DNA from: Holosporales bacterium
GTDB lineage: Bacteria > Pseudomonadota > Alphaproteobacteria > UBA3830 > JAIRMZ01
Direction of reading: 5' to 3'
DNA length: 14,768 nucleotides
NCBI GenBank assembly: GCA_031279495.1
Contig: JAITIJ010000086.1
Location: 1 to 14,768, forward strand
Shown: positions 1-6,282 of the stretch, piece by piece
Numbering within the stretch: position 1 is the first letter of the stretch
How the letters are laid out: each line of letters begins with the position of its first letter
Program-made: the position numbers and the translations under genes
The notes under the pieces: model-generated
Databases searched by the model: none
Seen by the model: only the letters and a program-made list of their open reading frames with translations
What the model was told of the DNA's origin: nothing

Positions 1-140
1 TCCAAGAATCTCTTTCCTTCGAAACCCTCCTCTCCAAGAGCCTCTCGCAAACTCCGCATTGCTGTTGCAATCCGCTCCTCATCAATCAACACAAAAAACT
101 TCGCCCAGTTCTTCCCAAACGCAAATCTATCTCGGGGCAT
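1..140 (-). CDS. Partial class I SAM-dependent methyltransferase (N-terminal part)
   Basis: Only the first 46 codons lie in the window; the gene runs off the left edge. The ATG is the reverse complement of 138-140. The product begins MPRDRFAFGKNWAKFF and has LIDEERIATAMRSL at about residues 18-31, followed by a GKRFL at the edge. This is the usual lead-in of a family of class I SAM methyltransferases: a FGKNW opening, an 'RI..A..SL' helix, then 'GK.fLDiGcGSG'. The SAM-binding loop itself is just outside the window. A Shine-Dalgarno AAGGAG sits upstream of the ATG and overlaps the end of gpsA, and only 14 bases separate the two genes, so it is probably translated from the gpsA transcript. The substrate cannot be told. 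Confidence 0.7.
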   Translation of the reverse strand, partial: MPRDRFAFGKNWAKFFVLIDEERIATAMRSLREALGEEGFEGKRFL

Positions 141-154
141 TTTGCTCTCTCCTT

Positions 155-1129
155 TTATTCGCAAATAATTTTAAATGCATCTGTCAAAGAACGATCGGCA
201 CAGAGCGCTTCGTACAGAGCAGTAAACACTGGTGTTTCTGCATGGGCGAAACGCGTCTTAAACGCCTGCCAGGCAGCAGCAGTGAGAGCTCCTTCCGCGA
301 GCGGCCCTTGAAATGGTTCTTTAAGGGGAATGGAAATCTCGCCTTTTGCAACGCGCACACCAAAAGTTGTGTTGCGCGAAGTGTTGCTCATACACGTCAA
401 AAATATATCGCCGAAGCCGCTCATACCAAGGAGGGTCTCTGGATCTCCGCCTAAAACTTGCACAATCCGTTGCATCTCTTGAAAGCCTTTTGTCACTAAT
501 ACTGCGCGCGCGTTTTCGCCAAGACCCGCACCCAAAACCAATCCAGCTCCAACGGCTAGAAGGTTTTTCAGGGCTCCTCCCACTTGCGCTCCAATGAGAT
601 CTAAAGAAGGCATTACGCGAAATGTTGGAGTTTCCAGTGTGGATTTTAAAGCCGTTACAGCCTCTGATTCCTGGCCAGCGATCGTAACAGTGGTCGGCAG
701 GCATCGTGCTAGTTCTTGCGCAAAAGATGGGCCAGAAAGGATATACACAGGATTTGACAACATAGAAGCGATCACCTCTCCAATCAGCAATCCAGAGGCA
801 ATCTCGATACCTTTAGAACATACGATGATCGGTATACCGGAAGACAAATGCTGATCTTCAAGAGAAGTGCAAACGGTTCGTACCACCTGAGCGGGAACGC
901 AAAGGAACAAAACATCGCAACTATTTGCAGTTGCAAGATCTTGATGCCCAATAAAGTGCTGAGGCAGTCCTATTCCTGGTAAAAACTGAGGATTAAGGCG
1001 CAGAGAGTTAATCGCACAAACAACAGAGGGCAAATCGCTATATAAAAAGACGTCTTTCCAACGAGAAGCCGTTGCCACCGCAATAGCCGTTCCAAACGCT
1101 CCGGCACCGATAACTCCCGCTCTTTGCAT
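155..1129 (-). CDS. gpsA: Glycerol-3-phosphate dehydrogenase [NAD(P)+]
   Basis: This 324-residue cytosolic enzyme reduces dihydroxyacetone phosphate to sn-glycerol-3-phosphate, the backbone of membrane phospholipids. The N-terminal Rossmann loop is GVIGAGAFGTAIA (residues 5-17). CSKGIE lies at 104-109 and LSGPSFAQEL at 131-140. The catalytic-lysine motif GGALKNLLAVGAG has Lys188. The C-terminal helical domain carries GFGDIFLTC and SRN (about 238-253). The length is normal for the family. The ATG is preceded by a strong Shine-Dalgarno, AAAGGAGG, on the minus strand at about 1133-1140, which settles the start. It is followed after 14 bases by a methyltransferase on the same strand and diverges from the O-antigen-ligase-like gene. 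Confidence 0.96.
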   Translation of the reverse strand: MQRAGVIGAGAFGTAIAVATASRWKDVFLYSDLPSVVCAINSLRLNPQFLPGIGLPQHFIGHQDLATANSCDVLFLCVPAQVVRTVCTSLEDQHLSSGIPIIVCSKGIEIASGLLIGEVIASMLSNPVYILSGPSFAQELARCLPTTVTIAGQESEAVTALKSTLETPTFRVMPSLDLIGAQVGGALKNLLAVGAGLVLGAGLGENARAVLVTKGFQEMQRIVQVLGGDPETLLGMSGFGDIFLTCMSNTSRNTTFGVRVAKGEISIPLKEPFQGPLAEGALTAAAWQAFKTRFAHAETPVFTALYEALCADRSLTDAFKIICE

Positions 1130-1190
1130 TATTCCTCCTTTAATGATGTTCGAAAGGCTGCTAAGTTCTCTTCGGCGAGGGAAAGAACTA

Positions 1191-2501
1191 ATGCAGCCAT
1201 TTAAACAGCGCTTGTATGCTCTTTTTCATAGGGTGCGTCAGAAAATCCCGTCAATAGAATCCGATTTTCTCCCGTACATCGCCTTCGTTTTTATGCCATG
1301 CGCGGTGCTATCTGTCCACTCTTTGAACGCTATTGCGATTGCTTCTGTTCTGCTCGTTTGCGTGAGGTGTTCACGAGAAAGAAAAAAACTGCTTGTTCTA
1401 TGGCAGAAAATACCCCTGTTTGTTTTGTGCGACATGGGAGTTTTCCTTTTGTGGATTGCTACAACATGTTGCTGGGCTTCTGATGTTTCTTTAAGCCTTT
1501 CCAGAGCCATAAAAGTTATAAACTGTATCGTTTTCGGCGGATTCCTTAGTCTTTCTCTTATGCAAGAAACACAAGAAGAAAAAACCGTTTGTTTCTTTGA
1601 GCGCGGTCTTCTGCTAGCGTTGTGTCTGTTAGTCTTCGAATTCGCATCACACGGATTCATTCGCCACTATATTCTTCCTGTTAAAGGTTATGAGCCTGAG
1701 TCATATAAATGGGCCTCAATGATCAACACATACAACCAGCAGGCATGTGCTGTTGGTATTGTTATATGGCCTCTTATAGGGCATCTTGTTCTTAGAAGAG
1801 AGTGGAATCCTCTTAAGTGGATCGCCTTTCTTTCTCTCTGTACTTTTTTTGTAGCTGGAAACGAAGGAACACGTATGGCGTTTTTCGCAGGTTTTGTTGC
1901 TTTTTGCGGAACGTGGTACTGGGAAAAAAAGTTTCTGTGTTTTTTCCGTATTATAACATTGATCGGCATAGGAAGCGCGCCTTTTATCATAGCAGAAATT
2001 CCTTGGGATCGGATTGTTTCGCATATGAGTCAAGATGTGCGCAAGGCGACAAATGCCCATCCCCGTCTTTGTATCTGGAGGCACTGCGTGCAACGCATTT
2101 CAGAACGTCCTTTACGAGGCCATGGATTATGGGGCTTGCGTGCAGATAAATTACCCGAAGCGGTGTGCGTGGAAGAGAACGGTGAACAGCGGAAAGCTAT
2201 ACAGAAAAATATATATGTACTACATCAGCACAACATGAGCCTTGAAATTTGGCAAGACCTGGGCTTTGTTGGCGTCTTGCTTTTCCTGTTCTTGCTAAAC
2301 GCGTTATTCCAAGTCCTTCAGGAAGCGCGCATTCCTATCGTCTTAAAATCTGGGTTCTGTGCTAGCTTAAGCGCGGCTTTTGCTATGACAGCTGTTTGTT
2401 TCAGCTTCTGGCAGAGCTGGTGGTTTTTTTTACTCTGCCTTATAGCGCCCATTATCCGAGCTCTTATCATAGTAAATAGGAACAGAGAAGGTATTTTATA
2501 G
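1191..2501 (+). CDS. O-antigen ligase-like polytopic membrane protein (Wzy_C family)
   Basis: An integral membrane protein of 436 residues with about ten hydrophobic segments. The family transfers or polymerises polysaccharide on the periplasmic face of the inner membrane (WaaL/Wzy type). Signature parts, numbered from this start, are NEGTRMAFFAGF (about 224-235), where the family has a conserved arginine; HPRLCIWRH followed by ERPLRGHGLWGLR (about 290-317); and HQHNMSLEIWQDLGFVG (about 345-361). The large loop around 285-350 is the periplasmic loop expected of the family. The frame stays open up to an ATG at 1143. That ATG has no ribosome binding site on this strand, since the purine-rich stretch there belongs to gpsA on the other strand. 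The ATG at 1191 has GAGG ten bases upstream, so I prefer it. Ligase versus polymerase cannot be decided, and no other polysaccharide genes are nearby. Confidence 0.82.
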   Translation: MQPFKQRLYALFHRVRQKIPSIESDFLPYIAFVFMPCAVLSVHSLNAIAIASVLLVCVRCSRERKKLLVLWQKIPLFVLCDMGVFLLWIATTCCWASDVSLSLSRAIKVINCIVFGGFLSLSLMQETQEEKTVCFFERGLLLALCLLVFEFASHGFIRHYILPVKGYEPESYKWASMINTYNQQACAVGIVIWPLIGHLVLRREWNPLKWIAFLSLCTFFVAGNEGTRMAFFAGFVAFCGTWYWEKKFLCFFRIITLIGIGSAPFIIAEIPWDRIVSHMSQDVRKATNAHPRLCIWRHCVQRISERPLRGHGLWGLRADKLPEAVCVEENGEQRKAIQKNIYVLHQHNMSLEIWQDLGFVGVLLFLFLLNALFQVLQEARIPIVLKSGFCASLSAAFAMTAVCFSFWQSWWFFLLCLIAPIIRALIIVNRNREGIL

Positions 2502-2509
2502 GCCTGGCC

Positions 2510-2548
2510 CTCTGAAATCTAGCGTGCTTTCTATCAGAGTCTTTTCTT
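2510..2548 (+). terminator. Possible terminator after the O-antigen-ligase-like gene
   Basis: A perfect 6-bp inverted repeat, CTCTGA (2510-2515) with TCAGAG (2534-2539), encloses an 18-base loop in which AGC/GCT can pair further. It is followed by the pyrimidine run TCTTTTCTTCTT. It begins 9 bases after the stop codon. The stem is short and the U-run is interrupted, so it is a weak prediction. Confidence 0.4.
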
Positions 2549-2677
2549 CTTATCATCATTTTTAAAAGATTGTTTTCTAAGTGCTAGAGCTTCTGCGTGG
2601 GTGAAAGCGATAGAGTATGGAAAAGTGCAGAAATATCGATTATTGAACGATTCTCCGTCACATCTTTCAACGAACAT
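2534..2677 (-). CDS. Possible small basic protein, 47 residues (doubtful)
   Basis: A 47-codon frame starts at the ATG read from 2675-2677, downstream of the fliJ-like gene on the same strand (73 bases after its stop). It ends in the lysine-rich tail DDKKKRL. I recognise no family. No convincing Shine-Dalgarno precedes it, and its stop codon lies inside the stem of the possible terminator for the opposite gene. It may be chance; it is listed because it is the only sizeable frame in the 249-base gap 2502-2750. Confidence 0.15.
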   Translation of the reverse strand: MFVERCDGESFNNRYFCTFPYSIAFTHAEALALRKQSFKNDDKKKRL

Positions 2678-2750
2678 GCGCAGTCATTCTTCTTGCTAAA
2701 AATTCAGTCGAAAAGCAAAAAAAAGTCCCTCGATATAGCGTAACCCTAGC

Positions 2751-3197
2751 TTATTCTGAAGAAGGCGCAGATGGAGAGGGCCAATGCCTCTCCCACTGTG
2801 TGAGGCCAATTTCGTCAAGTTCTTGTGTCTCTTGTTGCATCAAATGCGTGCGCTCGTTTTCCGCTTGATGTTCTTGCAGAATCTCATAGCGTTTTTCTTC
2901 GCCAAAGGCATCAAGGAGCTGTTCTTGAAGTCGCGTGATATTGCGCTGAAGTTGCTTAATACCTATCGCAATCTTTGTTTTCTGCTGCTTATTGACCTCT
3001 AGATACGCTTCTAGAGCAAAAGCATAATCAGGAGAGGATTGGCTAAATGCCAGTTCTTTAGAGCGATTTTTCTCTAAAATATCTGCAAGTTCTTCTAAAC
3101 GTACTACCTGCTGCTCAAGCTGCGCAATCTGCTGGCGCAAAAGGTCCAAGTCGTTTTTTTTGATATGCGTTAGAGTTTTAAGCGTTGATTTTGTCAT
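2751..3197 (-). CDS. fliJ: FliJ-like flagellar export coiled-coil protein
   Basis: A 148-residue, highly charged protein that is predicted helical coiled coil over most of its length, with heptad-like leucines at about residues 17-140 (for example LRQQIAQLEQQVVRLEELADIL). It is rich in Gln, Glu and Lys and has no signal peptide or membrane segment. Size, coiled-coil character and position immediately after fliI match FliJ, the central stalk that sits in the FliI hexamer of the flagellar export apparatus and helps couple ATP hydrolysis to export. The assignment rests mainly on position and architecture, as FliJ sequences diverge widely. Its ATG follows the fliI stop codon after one base, so the two are almost certainly translationally coupled. 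Confidence 0.7.
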   Translation of the reverse strand: MTKSTLKTLTHIKKNDLDLLRQQIAQLEQQVVRLEELADILEKNRSKELAFSQSSPDYAFALEAYLEVNKQQKTKIAIGIKQLQRNITRLQEQLLDAFGEEKRYEILQEHQAENERTHLMQQETQELDEIGLTQWERHWPSPSAPSSE

Positions 3198-3198
3198 G

Positions 3199-4554
3199 TT
3201 ACGACGACTTTTCTACATTTGACATTTTCTGACGTTCAAGGATTTGTTCAAGCTGGTTGTATCCTTCTTGAAGTAGGGCCCGTTCATAAGTGCTTTGTGA
3301 CAGAAAACTTATCAGGTCGTTCTGATAGAAAATGGCCTCGTCCACTTTGGAGTCGCTGCCTTTTTTATAGGCCCCCAAACGAATAAGCTCTTCCATATCT
3401 TCATAGGCAGAGAGCAGTTCCTTTGCTCTAGAAACGAGCGCATTCTCTCTCTCCGAATTGCATCTTGGAAGGGTTCGTGACACACTGCGTAAAACATCAA
3501 CAGCAGGGAACCTTCCACGTTCTGCAATCTTTCTATTTAAAACAATGTGTCCATCTAGGATGCTTCTTATCGCATCAGCAATGGGCTCGTTATGATCATC
3601 TCCTTCTACTAAAACGGTAAATAGCCCTGTGATACTTCCGGCATCTTGCCGAGGTCCAGCACGCTCAAGAAGGCGCGCAAGCTCTGCAAATACACTAGGA
3701 GGATATCCTTTTGCTGTTGGGGGCTCACCAACGGACAGCCCTATCTCGCGCAACGCCATAGCGAATCTCGTAACACTATCCATTAGACACAACACTTGCT
3801 TGCCTTGATCGGCAAGAAACTCCGCCAGCGTCAGTGTTAAATAGGCTGCTTGTCGACGTATCAGCGCGGGCTCTCCGGAAGAGGCGACAACGACAATACT
3901 ACGCTTAAGCCCTTCTTCTCCTAGATGCTCTTGAATGAATTCCTGAACTTCACGAGCACGTTCGCCAATTAAGCCAATAACAATCACATCGAGATCTGTA
4001 AATCGTGCGATCATCGATAATAAGACAGATTTCCCAACACCAGATCCAGCGAAGATTCCCATGCGCTGCCCGGAGCAACAGCTGAGGAATGTATTGATAA
4101 CACGAACCCCCAGATCTATTTTTGATCCAACACGATTGCGCTGTATGGCAGGAAGAGGGGCGGAGTTTAGAGAATAGCCAACTTCCCCTTTCTCTAAAGG
4201 ACCTTTGTTATCAATAGGAGCCCCCATAGCGTTAATAGTGCGCCCAATCCAATGAACAGTTGGGAAAATGCATTGCGAGTTTCCTTCGAAGACAACACGC
4301 TGACTAACGCCAAGACCCTCACAGCTGCCGAACACCATCATTAACGCATGTCCGCCATTAAAACCGATGACTTCGGCTCGTCTTTCTGGATTAGCTAGGA
4401 TAAGAGCTTGTCGTCCAATGGTCTGAACACAAGAGGGTGCGCGCACCTCGACAAGAAGTCCCTTAACGCTTGTAATGTGTCCGAAGTAATGAACTGCAGA
4501 AAGTGCAGAGATCTCTCGAGCAAGACAAGAGGCGACACTCAAGTTTGTTTTCAT
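3199..4554 (-). CDS. fliI: Flagellar protein export ATPase FliI
   Basis: A 451-residue soluble ATPase related to the F1 beta subunit. It powers substrate unfolding and chaperone release at the cytoplasmic base of the flagellar type III export machine. An N-terminal beta-barrel domain (about 20-95) precedes HWIGRTINAMGAPIDNKGPL (101-120). The Walker A motif is GIFAGSGVGKS with Lys175. LIGERAREVQEF lies at 195-206, Walker B VLCLMDS at 254-260 with Asp259, and GEPPTAKGYPPSVF at 276-289. The GQRMGIFAGSGVGKSVLLSM region is typical of alphaproteobacterial FliI rather than an injectisome SctN, and the FliJ-like neighbour and adjacent ctrA agree. It is separated by 156 bases from the divergent ctrA gene; a near-match CtrA box lies just upstream of its ATG. 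No other flagellar genes lie in the window. Confidence 0.92.
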   Translation of the reverse strand: MKTNLSVASCLAREISALSAVHYFGHITSVKGLLVEVRAPSCVQTIGRQALILANPERRAEVIGFNGGHALMMVFGSCEGLGVSQRVVFEGNSQCIFPTVHWIGRTINAMGAPIDNKGPLEKGEVGYSLNSAPLPAIQRNRVGSKIDLGVRVINTFLSCCSGQRMGIFAGSGVGKSVLLSMIARFTDLDVIVIGLIGERAREVQEFIQEHLGEEGLKRSIVVVASSGEPALIRRQAAYLTLTLAEFLADQGKQVLCLMDSVTRFAMALREIGLSVGEPPTAKGYPPSVFAELARLLERAGPRQDAGSITGLFTVLVEGDDHNEPIADAIRSILDGHIVLNRKIAERGRFPAVDVLRSVSRTLPRCNSERENALVSRAKELLSAYEDMEELIRLGAYKKGSDSKVDEAIFYQNDLISFLSQSTYERALLQEGYNQLEQILERQKMSNVEKSS

Positions 4555-4578
4555 GCGCTTCTTCTTAAGAGGATAAAC

Positions 4579-4593
4579 TTTACGAAGAGTTAA
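4579..4593. promoter_or_regulatory. Imperfect CtrA box upstream of fliI
   Basis: On the plus strand the site reads TTTA-N7-TTAA (4579-4582 and 4590-4593); on the minus strand it is TTAA-N7-TAAA, one mismatch from the full CtrA recognition sequence TTAA-N7-TTAA. It lies 25 to 39 bases upstream of the fliI ATG, a sensible place for control of fliI by CtrA, which is known to drive flagellar operons in Caulobacter. One mismatch in AT-rich DNA makes chance a real possibility. Confidence 0.4.
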
Positions 4594-4643
4594 GAGGGGA
4601 GACGAGTAGAAATCCCTTTGAGTTTCTTAGAAAATATGGTTTT

Positions 4644-4658
4644 TTAACTAAAGATTAA
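4644..4658. promoter_or_regulatory. Perfect CtrA box upstream of ctrA
   Basis: TTAA at 4644-4647 and TTAA at 4655-4658 with exactly seven bases between them, the full consensus CtrA binding site. It lies 52 bases upstream of the ctrA ATG, where an autoregulatory site would be expected; autoregulation of ctrA is established in Caulobacter. No clear -10 hexamer at a good distance was found, as is common for CtrA-dependent promoters. Confidence 0.65.
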
Positions 4659-4710
4659 TAAAACACATAAAAGATGTTGATCTATGTGGAACTATCTATA
4701 GGAAAGGCCT

Positions 4711-5520
4711 ATGCGTGTACTGGTTGTTGAAGACGATTCCCCTACTGCCAGAGGAATTGAATTTACATTAAGAAACAGCGGCTTCGTTGTGGATGTAACA
4801 GATCTAGGGCAGGATGGTTTTGAAATCGGTCGTCTCTATGATTACGATATTATTTTATTGGATCTGCTGCTGCCTGACTTAAACGGATATGAAGTGATAC
4901 GACGGCTGCGCGCTTGTAACACACACACACCTATTCTCGTAATCTCTGGTATATTGGGAGCTCGAGATCGCGTTAAATGCTTAGATATGGGGGCAGATGA
5001 TTATTTGACGAAGCCTTTTGATAAAAAAGAGCTGATGTCTCGCATTCAAGCGGTTGTGCGCAGATCAAAAGGACACCCACAATCTGTTATTCGTACAGGC
5101 CGTTTGACGGTCAACCTGCAAACGCACACAGCTATGGTGGACGATGGCCTTATCATTCACCTTACAAGCAAAGAATATTCCATATTAGAGCTTCTTTGCT
5201 TGCGCAAAGGAACAACGCTCACGAAAGATGTTTTTCTGAATCATCTATATGGAGGGTTAGATGAACCAGAACTAAAGATTATCGATGTCTTTATCTGTAA
5301 ATTAAGACACAAATTAGCTGAAGCATTGGACGGTGAGAATTATATAGAAACTGTTTGGGGCAGAGGATATGTTCTGCGCGATCCAAAAGAGCACAAGCCA
5401 TCTCCACCAAAAGAGATTGTAATAAAGAATAGAGAGGTCTTAGAGGAAGAAAGAGCAAGTGATACGCTGACCGCCAGTAAATGGACACAGGAAGAACTTG
5501 CTCAATCTTCTCCGCGCTAG
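4711..5520 (+). CDS. ctrA: Cell cycle response regulator CtrA
   Basis: An OmpR/PhoB-family transcription factor, the master cell-cycle and flagellar regulator of Alphaproteobacteria. The receiver domain (1-120) has the acidic pair Asp8-Asp9, the phospho-acceptor Asp51 in YDIILLDLLLPDLNGYEV, and Lys101 in ADDYLTKPF. VVRRSKGHPQSVI (115-127) links to the winged-helix domain, with LTSKEYSILELLCLRKGTTL (151-170), FLNHLYGGLDEPELKIIDVF (175-194) and YIETVWGRGYVLRDP (211-225); these stretches are nearly identical to Caulobacter CtrA. The protein has 269 residues against 231 in Caulobacter; the extra length is a charged C-terminal tail after about residue 226 that ends in SPR instead of the Ala-Ala needed for ClpXP degradation in Caulobacter. 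AGGAAAGG precedes the ATG. It diverges from fliI. Confidence 0.96.
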   Translation: MRVLVVEDDSPTARGIEFTLRNSGFVVDVTDLGQDGFEIGRLYDYDIILLDLLLPDLNGYEVIRRLRACNTHTPILVISGILGARDRVKCLDMGADDYLTKPFDKKELMSRIQAVVRRSKGHPQSVIRTGRLTVNLQTHTAMVDDGLIIHLTSKEYSILELLCLRKGTTLTKDVFLNHLYGGLDEPELKIIDVFICKLRHKLAEALDGENYIETVWGRGYVLRDPKEHKPSPPKEIVIKNREVLEEERASDTLTASKWTQEELAQSSPR

Positions 5521-5540
5521 GCTGATTGTAAAGTATAAGG

Positions 5541-5587
5541 GCACTCTTCGTAGACGCCATTACAGTGTTAAGTGCGTTTGTTTGTTG
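5541..5587 (+). terminator. Weak hairpin after ctrA
   Basis: GCACT (5541-5545) can pair with AGTGC (5571-5575) over a 25-base loop and is followed by GTTTGTTTGTT. It lies 20 bases after the ctrA stop. The stem is short and the U-run is broken by Gs, so it is at most a poor intrinsic terminator. Confidence 0.22.
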
Positions 5588-5693
5588 ATTATGGTTTAGG
5601 AGAAGGTTCAACCGAAGAAAGCTAGAAGACTCATTGAAAATAGAGGTGCTTTGTGCTTATTTATTGCGAGATTTTTATCAAAATGAGAGTTCC

Positions 5694-6218
5694 ATGAGGA
5701 AAATAGCACTATTCATCTCTATCTTTCTTGGAATAATGACTGGAGCCATAGGAGAGGGTATGTTCCCAGGATGCGTCAAAATGAATTTTCGGCCTGATGA
5801 AGACGAACGATTGCGCGGTGTTATAGATGAACACGGAGTGAGCGACTGGAGAAGGGTTGCTGATCTTATGCCGGGAAGAAATGCACGCCAATGTCGAGAA
5901 AGATGGAAAAATTATCTTAATCCAGATCTCTGTAGCACGCCCTGGACGCAAGAGGAAGACGATTTCCTTCTGAGAGAATACAATAGGTTGGGGGCACGGT
6001 GGGAACTCATAAGCAATGTTCTTCTAGGAAGATCACGAAACAGTATAAGGAATCGCTTTTGTCATCTGCAAAAGGGAAAAAGAGAACCGACTTCGGAACA
6101 AGAAGTCGGCGGGGCATTAGCATCTCCCGCATCTGTTATCGAAAAATCATCTGTTATCGAAAAATCATCTGCATCAACCTTCACTCTCGACGATTTTTCC
6201 TTTTGGGAAGGTTCTTGA
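5694..6218 (+). CDS. R2R3-type Myb domain protein with a putative signal peptide
   Basis: A 174-residue protein. The N-terminus MRKIALFISIFLGIMTGAIG looks like a Sec signal peptide: basic start, hydrophobic core, small residues. Two consecutive Myb repeats follow. Repeat 1 (about 31-76) has Phe32, Trp52 and Trp71 with GRNARQCRERW; repeat 2 (about 82-126) has Trp84, Trp103 and Phe122 with WTQEEDDFL and GRSRNSIRN. The spacings 19/18 and 18/18 are those of c-Myb R2 and R3. The c-Myb base-contact residues K128, K182 and N183 correspond to Arg65, Arg119 and Asn120. A Ser/Glu-rich stretch with a tandem SVIEKS repeat ends in TLDDFSFWEGS. Such repeats are typical of eukaryotes; a bacterial copy suggests transfer from a host. 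The frame is open back to a TTG at 5634. Another possible start is the ATG at 5760, with a better Shine-Dalgarno (AGGAGAGG), which would give a 152-residue cytoplasmic form. The target is unknown. Confidence 0.85.
   Translation: MRKIALFISIFLGIMTGAIGEGMFPGCVKMNFRPDEDERLRGVIDEHGVSDWRRVADLMPGRNARQCRERWKNYLNPDLCSTPWTQEEDDFLLREYNRLGARWELISNVLLGRSRNSIRNRFCHLQKGKREPTSEQEVGGALASPASVIEKSSVIEKSSASTFTLDDFSFWEGS
6131..6166 (+). repeat. Two tandem 18-bp units inside the Myb gene
   Basis: The unit atctgttatcgaaaaatc occurs twice in direct, perfect tandem (6131-6148 and 6149-6166), followed by the first five bases of a third copy. In frame it encodes SVIEKS twice in the C-terminal linker. Perfect identity indicates a recent duplication. 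Confidence 0.9.
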
Positions 6219-6282
6219 TATAGTTCGATATAGAAAGAAGTTATTTTTCTGTGATCTCTGAGAACAAGAGAAAGGCCGACTC

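Noticed and set aside
1143..1190. Start of the O-antigen-ligase-like gene at ATG 1143
   Set aside because: No ribosome binding site on this strand, and only 13 bases would separate it from the divergent gpsA start; ATG 1191 has GAGG at good spacing.
155..4554. Chlamydial origin, suggested by gpsA, a FliJ-like gene and a FliI gene lying close together as in Chlamydia
   Set aside because: The adjacent regulator is a canonical alphaproteobacterial CtrA with a CtrA box, and GapR is alphaproteobacterial; the similarity in gene order is probably chance.
3199..4554. Type III secretion injectisome ATPase SctN
   Set aside because: The sequence around Walker A and the FliJ-like and ctrA neighbours fit flagellar FliI, and no injectisome gene is nearby.
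4918..4931. AC dinucleotide run in ctrA
   Set aside because: Short, in frame and encodes ordinary receiver-domain residues (NTHTP).
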